Of a stretch of DNA of 64,000 nucleotides, positions 31,801 to 43,800 are shown piece after piece; position 1 is the first letter of the stretch, and each line of letters opens with the position of its first letter. This stretch comes from Catonia carolina. Taxonomy: Eukaryota; Arthropoda; Insecta; Hemiptera; Achilidae. The notes under the pieces are model-generated. The model had not been told where the DNA came from and ran no database searches. It saw only the letters and a program-made list of their open reading frames with translations. The translations under genes were made by a program, and so were the position numbers. The stretch is taken from NCBI GenBank assembly GCA_035578175.1, contig JAQMRL010000003.1, forward strand, positions 23,708,419-23,772,418, read 5' to 3'.

Positions 31801-34800
31801 TCAATTTTTAAAATTATTAATAACAGAATTTATTGAAATCAGTATACCAAGTGAAGTATTTAATATTGTCAGCAGTATTATTGTCTTTTGATGTGCGGGT
31901 GATAGAAAGAGATAATACTATAATAGCAGTGTACTCTTATCACTTATTGATTCTGTATAGATATGTACTGCCATATCTAGTGCACAAATTGTTATATACT
32001 GATGTTCCACCACATGACTAGAACACAGTTCATTCCTGATTCCACCAATTAAATAATTCATATGGTTTAGTTATACTTTGTTCTAATTAATATGATGAAG
32101 TTTATTAAATTATCAGAATTTGTAAATGTAGTGTGAAAAATTTAAGTTTTTGTGTGAAACAATTTATTACTTAAATTTTTGGGAAAAAATCATTTTAATG
32201 TGTTTTCATAAAATGGTTTTTAGTAAGCCACATAGTTAAAAGGCAATTTGCATTTTTTTGTGGTTTGTAATTTTTATAGCATTCTGGTGCTCTGTTAATG
32301 TGGGTTTCGGAAAATAATAAAAAAATGCATTTTTTTTATTGTGGGAACTCAAAACCCTTTTTGATCGAAGAGAAAAAAACATATAAACTCATTTTTTTGT
32401 GTAGCTCCTGAACTCAAAATTAATTGAAATTAAAACAGTATATTGTTTGGTGATTAATTCCTACTTCTTGAGTAGAAATTTTGTGGTGTAAACTTCTTGT
32501 ATAAGTATCATATATCTTAGAAAAATAATTTTTACATATTTTTCTCGTAATTTTTGTTACAGGAAAACAGTGACTAGAACACAGTTCATTCCTGATTCCA
32601 CCAATTAAATAATTCATATTGTTGAATGCGGTAGCTAAATGGTATTATGGCCCCTACATTCCGCTTCAATCGTTAAAATGGTGAAATCTAATATCACCCG
32701 GATACTGAAGACGCGGCCCTGTTTCGTAGCAAGGGCTAGGCTAATGCACGAAAAAAGGGGTAAATGGAAAAGGAATACTCGAAAAAAGGGGTAAATGGAA
32801 AAGGATTCGACAGGAGCACATATAGGATAAATAAGGGTGTAAAAACTAAGAATATTGAGGTACTCACTCTGATACGTTTACGCTGATTGTCCAAGTAGAT
32901 GAGATGAAGGAAAACTGCGGTGCAACACACTCGAAGGTTCGTTGATATTTGCAAATATTGAAGCACTAAAGTCACTGTAAAGCACGTTAATAAAGTCACA
33001 CAAATCACTGACTATACTAGTAATTGCAGCGTGGAGACATGATCGGAAAAGGTAATGCACGAGGCAGAACAGTTGCATCAGTTTCGTTAATCGCACACAA
33101 TTCAAGAATTTGATTTGAATTGCAATACAAATTACACGTTAATTGCATAGACTGGGCCCGAATAGTTATGTTTAGACGGCGACAAAAACGATAGAATGCG
33201 TCGGACGTTAATTGTAAAAGACATCGGTATTCGGGAACATAGCGTCGGTTACCCGAACTTGCAACACACGGCTGACCCGTTCGGACGATAGCACACGAGT
33301 GAGAAAGGAGCGAGGCAAGATGCCAACATGGCTATGGGATTAGGAAAAGGGGAATTTTTCTATTGGAGGAAATCGAGTCACGTGAGGGCCGGACTACATA
33401 CATCCACGAAGAAAAATAGTGCTTGGATCGATACAATATCAATAAACCTTACATGAGCGGGAGATCGTTATTCTAGAAAAATCTACAGGCGCGGAAAATT
33501 TAAACTGGCGCGATACTAAACATCCCGCCCACCTAAAAATGCAAAGGATTTTTAAGCAAGACGAGCGGACGAGAGTAAACGTCGGTGTTCGAAGAGGTTG
33601 CCGCCCACCAAAGGCAGGAAGGCAGAACGAAGCGTAGAAATCGTTGACGAAGATGAAGAAACGATGAGAAGCGCAGGACGGAACATCTTGAGGTGGCGTC
33701 TCCAGTGCGCGGACTGAAGCGGCCCAGAAGAGAGGAACATCTTGAGCGGACTCACACGGGAGCCCCACGAGAAAAACGGAAATTTTGCTGTGCTCACAAG
33801 CGAGGGCTTGAAAGCAGTCTCGGCGAAAAACGACGAAAGCGAAGAGAGGCTCGAAGTTTTCAAGCAGGAAGAACTTCAAGTCAAACGTTGAAAAGGACGA
33901 GACGAGTATGAATCAATTCACAGACTGATCCACGGCGAAGGCAGCTTGAGGCCCTGAGCGTTGACGAGACGAGATGAGTATGAATCAATTCACAGACTGA
34001 TCCACGGCGAAGGCAGCTTGAGGACCTGAGCGTTGACGAGACGAGATGAGTATGAATCAATTCACAGATTGATCCATGGCGAAGGCAGCTAGAGGCCCTG
34101 AGCGTTGGCGAGATGCAATGAGAATCCATACAAGAGAAGGCATGGAAAACTCCGTTGAGTCGTTAAGAAGCGAGCGCAGTATAGTTTGCGCCGAACAGGA
34201 AGAAGAATGGCAAAAGTCGCTGAGCGACGACGAGGGCGTTGCGAAACTTTGAGTTGCCATAGACAAGGCAAGCGGATGTACGAATATCTCGTGCGATACA
34301 AGATCGAACGTTGCAGCAGAGAAGGCAAGCAAGGTGCAAAAGAAAATCGCAAGAAACAGAAGTCCTGCGGGGTGAGTTTAACGTCGTCCCAGGACGCGAA
34401 GAAGGCGAGTTAGTGCGTTGGAAGAAGAATGAGCGAGGTTACTGGGCGCATGTAGTTACCATGAGAGGTTTTAAGTTCTACGACGCGCACGACGTTGTCA
34501 CGACCAGGAAACAATTTGACGATTACACCTAAAGGCCATTGGGATGGCAAGGTGGCCATTTGACGAGCGATTACAATTTGACCTACGGCGACGTTTTGGC
34601 CGACTTTGGTCCATTTGTGGCGTTGTATCTGAGTGTGTAAATAATCGCGAGACCAGGATTTCCAGAAAGATTGAGTTAAGTTTTTTAATAGCAACCATTT
34701 GGGCGTGATTGAGGTATTTTCAGCGATAGGTTTCTCAGGAGGTTGTAAAAGCGGAGCTCCGATGAGAAAATGTCCAGGCGTTAGAATGTTTTCGAGTTCG

Positions 34801-37800
34801 GAGGGATCCGGAGACAAATCCAGTAAAGGTCTGCTGTTGAGCACGGCTTCGATGCGAGCGAAAAGTGTGGCATATCCTTCGTAAGTAAGAATCGTTTGAC
34901 GAAGAAGACGATGTAAGCAATGTTTTGCAGATTTGACGGCTGCTTCCCACAGACCACCAAAGTTAGGCGCAGAAGGTGGGTTAAGAAACCATTCGATGTT
35001 TTTGGCGGCTAAACAGGCGCCAATTTGCGATGAAGACGTTTGGATTGCACTGTAAATGTCGCGGAAGGCGTTCTTGGCTCCGACGAAATTGGTTCCGTTG
35101 TCGGAGAAGACCTGAGCGGGAAGTCCACGGCGTGAAGTGAAGCGATCGAAAGAAGCGAGAAAGGCGTTGGTGCTGAGATCTGAGACGAATTCCAGATGGA
35201 CAGCTTTGGTGCACATGTAGACGAAAACACATAAGTATCCCTTGGTAGTTGGGGATTTTCTGAGCGAGTTTATTTTTACCGTGAACGGGCCAGCATAATC
35301 GATGCCGACCGAGTGAAACGGGCGAGAAGGAGTAACTCTGGATGACGGGAGATCGGCCATGATTGGTTGAATGGTTGCTTTGCTAAATCGAATGCAGCGG
35401 GTGCAGTGACGTATACGCTGTCTGATGACGCTGCGAGCGGAGAAAATCCAGAATTGCTGCGTTACGAGCGATTGAGTCGTTCTAGGTCCGGAATGTAAGG
35501 AAATGTGATGATAATAGTCACAAACCAAGTGTGTGAGGTGACAGAGCTTGGGCAGTAAGTACGGATGTTGACGATCGAGGTTGATCTCGGCGTTAGATAG
35601 ACGACCGCCCACCCTGAGGGCTCCGTCTTGGTCTATGAACGGTTTGAGCGAGGCGAAGGATGATTCCAATTGTTTACCCTTGGCGCACGCTGCTAGTTGC
35701 GAAGGGAAGTGCGTTGCTTGAGTGAGCTTAATACAGACTATTTTAGCGTGATTTAACTCAGAAGCGGTGAGAAAAGACTTGAAATTGTTCGTTTTGCTTT
35801 GGAGGCGTTTGAAGAAGCGAAACATGTAACCGATGACTCGAAGCATTCGGTCGTAGCTGGAAAATCTCGTTAGCAGTTGGTTGTCCAATTCGGTTTTTAC
35901 ATTGGCGACGAGTGTGATCTGCGTTGGACGTAGGTCGAGCTGATCGTTCGGAAGCTGAGGTGTGCTGACGTCGGGCCAGGCGGATGCGATGGTGAGATAT
36001 CGAGCAGGTCCGTGCCACCATATGTCACTGTTGAGAAGACAGTCCGGTGCACAACCTCGAGAAGCGATATCAGCGGCGTTTTCACTGGTTGGTATGTGAG
36101 ACCACATATCCGCGGTGGTTTGCTGAAGAATGCGCAGGACTCGATTGGAGATGTAAATTTTTAACAAGTGTGGAGGCGTTTTGAGCCACGAGAGAACAAT
36201 AGTGGCGTCGGAGTGTAGTCGTGTTTCACAAACGTTGAGTGACTTTGCGAAGTCCGAAATTGAGGCGAAAAGGCGTGCTAACAATAGCGCAGCGCACAGC
36301 TCCAAGCGTGGTATCGTAACGATCGTTTTGGAGGGAGAAACACGGCTTTTGGCTTTGAGCAGGTGAACGTTAACAGTGTTGAGATGCTGAATGTGAAGAT
36401 ACACGCAGGCGGCGTAACCCTTTTCAGAGGCGTCACAGAACCCTAATATGCGGTAGGCAGCTCCGTGAGTCGTTACTTGTCGAGGTAGTGAAAGTGATTG
36501 GAGGCATGGCATTTTGTCGGCAAATGCAAGCCATTGCTGGGCGAGCCCTTGAGGTAAAGGGTCGTCCCACGATAAGTCGTTGTTCCACAGAGTTTTGATG
36601 AGAGTTTTGATCCAAAACGTTATGGGAGTGAGGAATCCCATAGGATCAAAAATACGAGCGAGATACGAAAGTACGGAGCGTTTGGTAGGTGCACCGCTAA
36701 AGGTAGCAACCTGATACGTGTAGGCGTCATGAGTGGGTGACCATTGGAGGCCCAAGATTTTTATGGATGAATCGTGTGAAAAATCAAGCGATGATTCCAG
36801 AAAACTGTCCGGAAAACGTTCGAGAAGTGAGGCGCAATTGGAAGACCACTTTCGAAGTTCGAATCCTCCACGTGCGAACAATTCGAGAAGCTGCGAGATC
36901 AAATCGTTGGTTTCCTCGACCGTGGATGCACCCGTGATGATGTCGTCCACGTAGGAATGGTGGCGTATTGCGTAGGCGGCTAAAGGATAATTGACGCCGT
37001 CGTCGTTGGCAAGCTGGATGAGCGTGCGTTGAGCGAGATAAGCAGATGGTGCGAGGCCGTAGGTGACTGTGTTCAGCTCGTACTCTCGGAGTGTTGCGTC
37101 GTTAGCAGGTTTGTAGAATATATGCTGGAACTGTCGGTCAGATTCACTAACGTTGATTTGGCGGTACATCATTTTTATGTCGGTGCATATAACAAAACGA
37201 TGCACGCGAAACGATAACAATATGTTGACTATGTCGTTTTGCAGTTTAGGTCCGGGTAGCAGGACGTCGTTGAGCGTATTGCCGGAAGAATCAGGGAATG
37301 AAGCGTTGAAGACTACTCGTATTTTTCCGTTGGGGTCAGAAGTTTTGAAGACTCCATGGTGCGGAATGATGTATGAAGACGGCGAGGATGCGAGAGACAT
37401 ATGTTTTAAGTCGAGGTATTCTAACATGAAGTTGTGGTATTTCTCGGATAATGCAGGCTGAGTAGAAACTCGTGATGCGAAATTCAGTGCGGATCGCGCT
37501 ACGACGGAGCGGTTGGACGTTAACGGAGCATGGTTAGCTCGAAAGGGTAGTGCTACAGTGTATCGGCCTTGATTGTCCCGAGTCATTGTGGTTTTGTATA
37601 AATTTTCACAAAATTCGTTGTCTGGATGTGGCGCTGGAAGGTCGGACAATTCTTCGGACTCCCAGAACCGTTGGAGATCAGAATGCACATCGGAAACTTG
37701 CGTGAAGAGCGAAGTCGGTTGATAAGCGCGACTAGGCGTTAATTGAGTTGGAACTTGCCCGAATAAAACCCACCCGAATACTGTCGAAAGGGCGGAGGGC

Positions 37801-40800
37801 GTTCCCGGTATGAAGGATTGGCCGTCGTTAGTAACAATCTCAGCGAAAACACTGGCGCCCAATAACAAGTCGATTGGGGCCGGACGATAAAACTCGGGGT
37901 CGGCTAACTGCTTGTTGGCAAACTGTTGTGCCACCGAGTGCGAGATACGAGAGGTAGGTAAATTATTTGTGATTTTATTCAACACCAGCGCAGAGATCGA
38001 CGTTTCAAAATTGTTGTGAGTTAGCGATGCTACATTTATTTAAGCTGTTCCCTTAATGGGCGCTGAAGCGGAAGTTATTCCCACCAGATTTTGGCGACTG
38101 GGGGATATAACGGCGTTAATGGACTTGGCTGCGCGTTCCGTTATTAAGCAAGTCTCAGAACCGGAGTCTAAAACGGCTCGGAGTTTTACATAATCGTTTG
38201 ATTCGTTTTGTACTAGCAGTAGCGCGGTGCCAAGTATTACAGCGGTGTTACCGGTTTGACAGGCGAGGGTAGTGTGATTTGAGTTGTCGTTAATTGAGGT
38301 TGATGCAGGTGTGATGCCGTGCTGCTGCGACGCATGAGCCGGTTGAGCGCTTGATTGTTGAGTTGAAATTCGTCGAGTAGTAGCTTCGTTAGACGGGCTG
38401 CTCGTTTGCATGGTTGGGTGACGACTAGTAGCATGGTGAGTCGCTGCGTTGTCAGAAGTACGTGTGCTAGGCGTTGAGCTTTGACGTTCGTTGAAATTGG
38501 AAGTTCGTTTAGTCGAGGCGGGTGCTCGTTCGCGGTGGAGCAGAGTGTGATGCTCTCTAGCTCCACAGGTCTTGCAAGAACGTTGAGATCTGCAATTGCT
38601 GCGATTATGCCTACCAAAGCAGGCGAAACAACGTCGTGCGTTTGAGATTGCTTGGTATCGTTCATCGAGTGATAATAATAAAAAATCGGTACAAGTAAAA
38701 ATGTTGTGCAAATTAGAGTCGCAGAAATGACAACTAGGTGCTTCTGGATCTTTGGGCTCGAATTCATGCGACTCGACTAGCAAAGCGTGGCGTTTCGACA
38801 AAGATAATTATGGTGACGCATATTTGCGCACGATTGGCCGGGCTGGTGTGTGCGCCGGCGATTGGTTAGGAGAAACAGATATTAGCTCCGTAGCACGCAT
38901 GCGAGAGGCGATATACGCTAATAATTGCGAATAGGACGGTATTTCGGTTGAATTGATTGTAGCCTCAAATGACTGTTGCACGGGCAGGCTAAGATTGCGA
39001 TAAGTTATACTAAATAACAGAAAATCTGTTAAGTCGATATCGAGTAATTTTAAAGCCGAAATAGAGGATTCGTGTATGCTTAGAAATTCCTTGAACTGCT
39101 CGTGATTGAATTCTTTGGGCACAGAGTAATTAAATATCTGTCACAGATGCAGATAGGCAAGTCGACGTGGGTTTGCGAAGCGTTCGTTTAGCAGATTATA
39201 AGCAAGGTTGTAATTTTCAGCCGTTATTGGCAGATGAAAAATTAATTTAAGCGGCTCGTCCCGGAGACTGGTTCGCAGATAATGCAGCTTTTGAACCGAA
39301 GTTAGTTGTGAATTAAAATGTACAAGATCGTTGAAAAGTGATATGAAATTGGGATATTCATCCAATTTGCCGTTAAAAACAGGGAGTTTGATTTTAGGTA
39401 ATTGTATTGGAACACCGTCTGAAGTTGTTTTATTCGATTCGTTGTTGCTAGAAGAATTGTGCGCTATGATTTGATAACATTTGTTGTGAATATCGTTCTG
39501 TAATTTAGCAATGAATTGCTCGTTTTCCGCGGTGTAATTATCATTTAATTGCTTAAGAAGATGACTTAAAATTGTGTCAAATTCTTGTCGTAACCTGTTT
39601 GCTTCTGTATGAAAAGAGGCGCTAGCAACGGCTGGTAATCTAATGTTGGTTTGAACGTTTATCATATTGTTTAATTCCCGTTCGATTCTGCGCGCTTGAA
39701 CGAATAGCGGGTCCGAAACCGGGTCAATTGTGGAATGACCGGGATCAGGTTCCATGATGAATGCAAAGTTTTGTAAATATTTTGAAAGAAATGAATTAAT
39801 TTGTTTTTGAATACCCTATGGTTTGAGAAAAATTGAAAGCTCGTTTTTGAATACACTGTAGTGGAAAATCACAAATTGGTTTTGACAGATTTGGATAACC
39901 GATACGTCTGAGATAGTTCGAATTGTTGACACTGGTTCGGATTGTTGAAGCCGGTTTACGAAAGTTCGGATTAATGACACTGGCTTAATATTCGTTCGGA
40001 TTATTGAAATTACAATGTTGTGCATTGAACGTTTTAATTTAATTGTAGTCTCGCTTGAAAATATTTATTATGTATTCTAATAAATAAATTACGTTGTTTA
40101 AATAAATTGTTAATGTTATTAACGCGATAGCGGTGAACAAGTGTTAGACAGTGTGACCAGCTGATGTGTATCTCACATGAGATGGAAGACAAATGCGTAT
40201 GAGGCGACGAGGGACCGTGTTTATCCCCACTCCTGCTTGAAATAAAAATGGCTGCATCACTATTACTATTCGTTGTAGACAAAGAGAGAAAAAGGTGTGG
40301 AATGATTTGGTTTGTTACTACCACAATCTCACACATACACACACAATGAAATTGTGCACACAAAGAAACGAATTGCCCGTTAATGAGAATGACCACGCAA
40401 GGCACGCTTGTACGCCCGAAACCCGTTATAAATTTATTAGTTGGAATTGTTCCGAATAACACTATACAAATATACAATTTACAATGCAATCAGAACAACA
40501 CCATTCACAGTGGACACATTGACAAGTAATTTTATGTATCAAATGGCACACTGTTGCTTCTATCGTTAACAAAGTTTTAGCGGACTGTATTCACTTTGTT
40601 GAATGCGGTAGCTAAATGGTATTATGGCCCCTACATTCCGCTTCAATCGTTAAAATGGTGAAATCTAATATCACCCGGATACTGAAGACGCGGCCCTGTT
40701 TCGTAGCAAGGGCTAGGCTAATGCACGTAACTCGAAAAAAGGGGTAAATGGAAAAGGATTCGACAGGAGCACATATAGGATAAATAAGGGTGCAAAAACT

Positions 40801-43800
40801 AAGAATATTGAGGTACTCACTCTGATACGTGTACGCTGATTGTCCAAGTAGATGAGATGAAGGAAAACTGCGGTGCAACACACTCGAAGGTTCGTTGATA
40901 TTTGCAAATATTGAAGCACTAAAGTCACTGTAAAGCACGTTAATAAAGTCACACAAATCACTGACTATACTAGTAATTGCAGCGTGGAGACTTCTTCTTC
41001 TTCTTCTTTATCTCTCCCTTCTGCCTCTCAGCGTCGGGCCTGATCCTTGCAGCGTGGAGACATGATCGGAAAAGGTAATGCACGAGGCAGAACAGTTGCA
41101 TCAGTTTCGTTAATCGCACACAATTCAAGAATTTGATTTGAATTGCAATACAAATTACACGTTAATTGCATAGACTGGGGCCGAATAGTTATGTTTAGAC
41201 GGCGACAAAAACGATAGAATGCGTCGGACGTTAATTGTAAAAGACATCGGTATTCGGGAACATAGCGTCGGTTACCCGAACTTGCAACACACGGCTGACC
41301 CGTTCGGACGATAGCACACGAGTGAGAAAGGAGCGAGGCAAGATGCCAACATGGCGATGGGATTAGGAAAAGGGGAATTTTTCTATTGGAGGAAATCGAG
41401 TCACGTGAGGGCCGGACTACATACATCCACGAAGAAAAATAGTGCTTGGATCGATACAATATCAATAAACCTTACATGAGCGGGAGATCGTTATTCTAGA
41501 AAAATCTAGAGGCGCGGAAAATTTAAACTGGCGCGATACTAAACACATATGGTTGTTATACTTTGTTCTAATTAATATGATCAAGTTTATTAAATTATCA
41601 GAATTTGTAAATGTAGTGTGAAAAATTTAAGTTTTTGTGTGAAACAATTTATTACTTAAAAATTTTGGGAAAAGTTATTTACAGGTTAACTACAATCATT
41701 TTAATGTGTTTTTATAAAATGGTTTTTAGTAAGCCACATAGTTAAATGGCAATTTGCATTTTTTTGTGGTTTGTAATTTTTATAGCATTCTGGTGCTCTG
41801 TTAATGTGGGTTTCGGAAAATAATAAAAAAATGCATTTTTTTTTATTGTGGGAACTCAAAACCCTTTTTGATCGAAGAGAAAAAAACATATAAACTCATT
41901 TTTTTGTGTAGCTCCTGAACTCAAAATTAATTGAAATTAAAACAGTATATTGTTTGGTGATTAATTCCTACTTCTTGAGTAGAAATTTTGTGTTGTAAAC
42001 TTCTTGTATAAGTATCATATATCTTTAGAAAAATAATTTTTACATATTTTTCTCGTAATTTTTGTTACAGGAAAACAGTGGATTATTTCCTCAAGATGAA
42101 AACGGTAAAATCTTGTACAGCGATTCAAGTTTCTTAGATGTGTGGAAGGCAATGGAGAAGTGTGTTAAAGATGGACTCACTAAGTCAATTGGTGTATCAA
42201 ATTTCAATAGTGAACAAATTCAAAAAATTTTAGACATAGCTGAAATTAAACCAGTTGTTAATCAGGTATTATTTTTTATATTTGTTTCGTAATGTTTTAA
42301 TTGTTTTCTTTTGTAGGTACTTAAAAAAAACATTTACAGTAATGCTTAGTTGGTTGTATTTACAAAAATTTCAAGAAAATCATGTTGAATTTTTGTGAGT
42401 TATTAATTAAACCCATCGGGTTAGAATGGTAGTAAGGTCGTTACTACAAGTCAACTCAGCTAATTTTCAGAGACGAAGATCCCTTGGTTCAAATCCTAGT
42501 TACTTTTTTATGGATTTGAATAATGAACAGTGATTACCAGTGTTCTTTGATGGTTAGGGTTCAATTAACGATACTCTTTCAGGAGTGTTGGCCTGAGTCT
42601 GTACAAGACTACTCATCATACTTATAATTTTCATCTCAATGGGTCTGTCTTATAATACTGACATAACACTAATTAGGCTTACACCTTGATAGGCGATATA
42701 CTAGGAGAATGCATGTAACAAAAGCACACCAGAAACTTAAATCTCAATTTTACAAATGAAACTCAAAATTAGTCATCAACCACCTATTAACAGATAACTC
42801 CCACGAGACACTTATACATCTCACCAGATCTGTAAAATTTAACTTTTGAGAGACTGATTTGTCTCTCATGTAGTAGTGTTTTTAATAGAATCGTGAGACG
42901 GATTGGATGCTCATTTGCATTGAATCGTATACTGAGCTGTTAGAAATGAGTTCAAAAACATTTCCCCAGTCATGATTCTTGATCCGATCGAGTCAAAAAT
43001 GAATTGGTGAACTTGACAGCTTATTATTACTATTACATAATATTGACCTATTATTTTTATTATTGCATTATTAAACATGTTTTAATAATATTATATAATG
43101 AAAAATCATTTTATCTTTTAATTTTTTATGGTTTTCATAATACAATATTTTTTGCATTGTAAAAGTTGACTATGGTCGGTGCCTCTATGTAGACAACTGG
43201 TACTCAAGTTTACCATTTGCCGAAAAACTGCGTGATAGAAAGACGCATCATCGATATTTACATATTTTTTTTTATGTAGTGTCACCGCCACCCCTTCTAA
43301 TTAATCATTTACTGTGTTGCCGGCCTTCAATACTTCTTCCGGCCTTTGTCGGCGCGATGGGCTCTTTAGCGGCGAAGCGACAAAGCCCTGTAGCGGCGCC
43401 CGACAAACCTTCCGGCTGCCTTTGTCATCAAGGCCAAACCAGTAGCCGCTCTCTACAACAGCAGCTATATAAAGAGCGCTGCACTGAGCCGGGTTGAATC
43501 AATTCCAATCAAGACACCGAGGGATTCACTTCCACCAGACAGCAGACGAGACGTCCACCACCGCACACGGCTGCCGGACTCCAGCGAGAACTAATCGACG
43601 ACCCCGCAAGAGAGAAGATGCTGCTTTCGCTCGCCGTCCCGTCACCGTAGGCCGACGACCGGACCGTCATCTCCCGCTGACGCGAGCGATGCCCACAGCG
43701 GTCCCTCGACCGAGCCTTACGCCCACCGGACCCGACGAAGCAGCCATCAACGCACTACTGCGAGGGAAGAAGATGACGTCTCCGCTGGACGACGACACGC

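Larger units (their letters stand above)
32615..41550 (-). mobile_element. BEL/Pao LTR retrotransposon with 5-bp target duplication
   Basis: LTRs 32620-33522 and 40597-41545 have TG...CA ends, and CATAT flanks both sides (32615-32619 and 41546-41550). Coding is on the minus strand: leader, gag with a DUF1759-like domain, zinc knuckles, protease, Pao-type reverse transcriptase (YVDD), RNase H, integrase and a DUF5641-like C terminus, as in BEL/Pao. The gag-pol frame is continuous except for three in-frame stops. It sits in AKR-B intron 3, opposite to the gene. The LTRs differ by indels, so it is older than the gypsy copy. Confidence 0.93.

Noticed and set aside
33439..34532. Several frames on both strands near the BEL 3' end
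   Set aside because: They cross the 72-bp repeat and untranslated DNA and show no known domain.
40034..40489. 151-codon minus frame in the BEL leader
   Set aside because: No resemblance to Gag; lies upstream of the DUF1759 start and has scattered Cys/Ile-rich low-complexity sequence.
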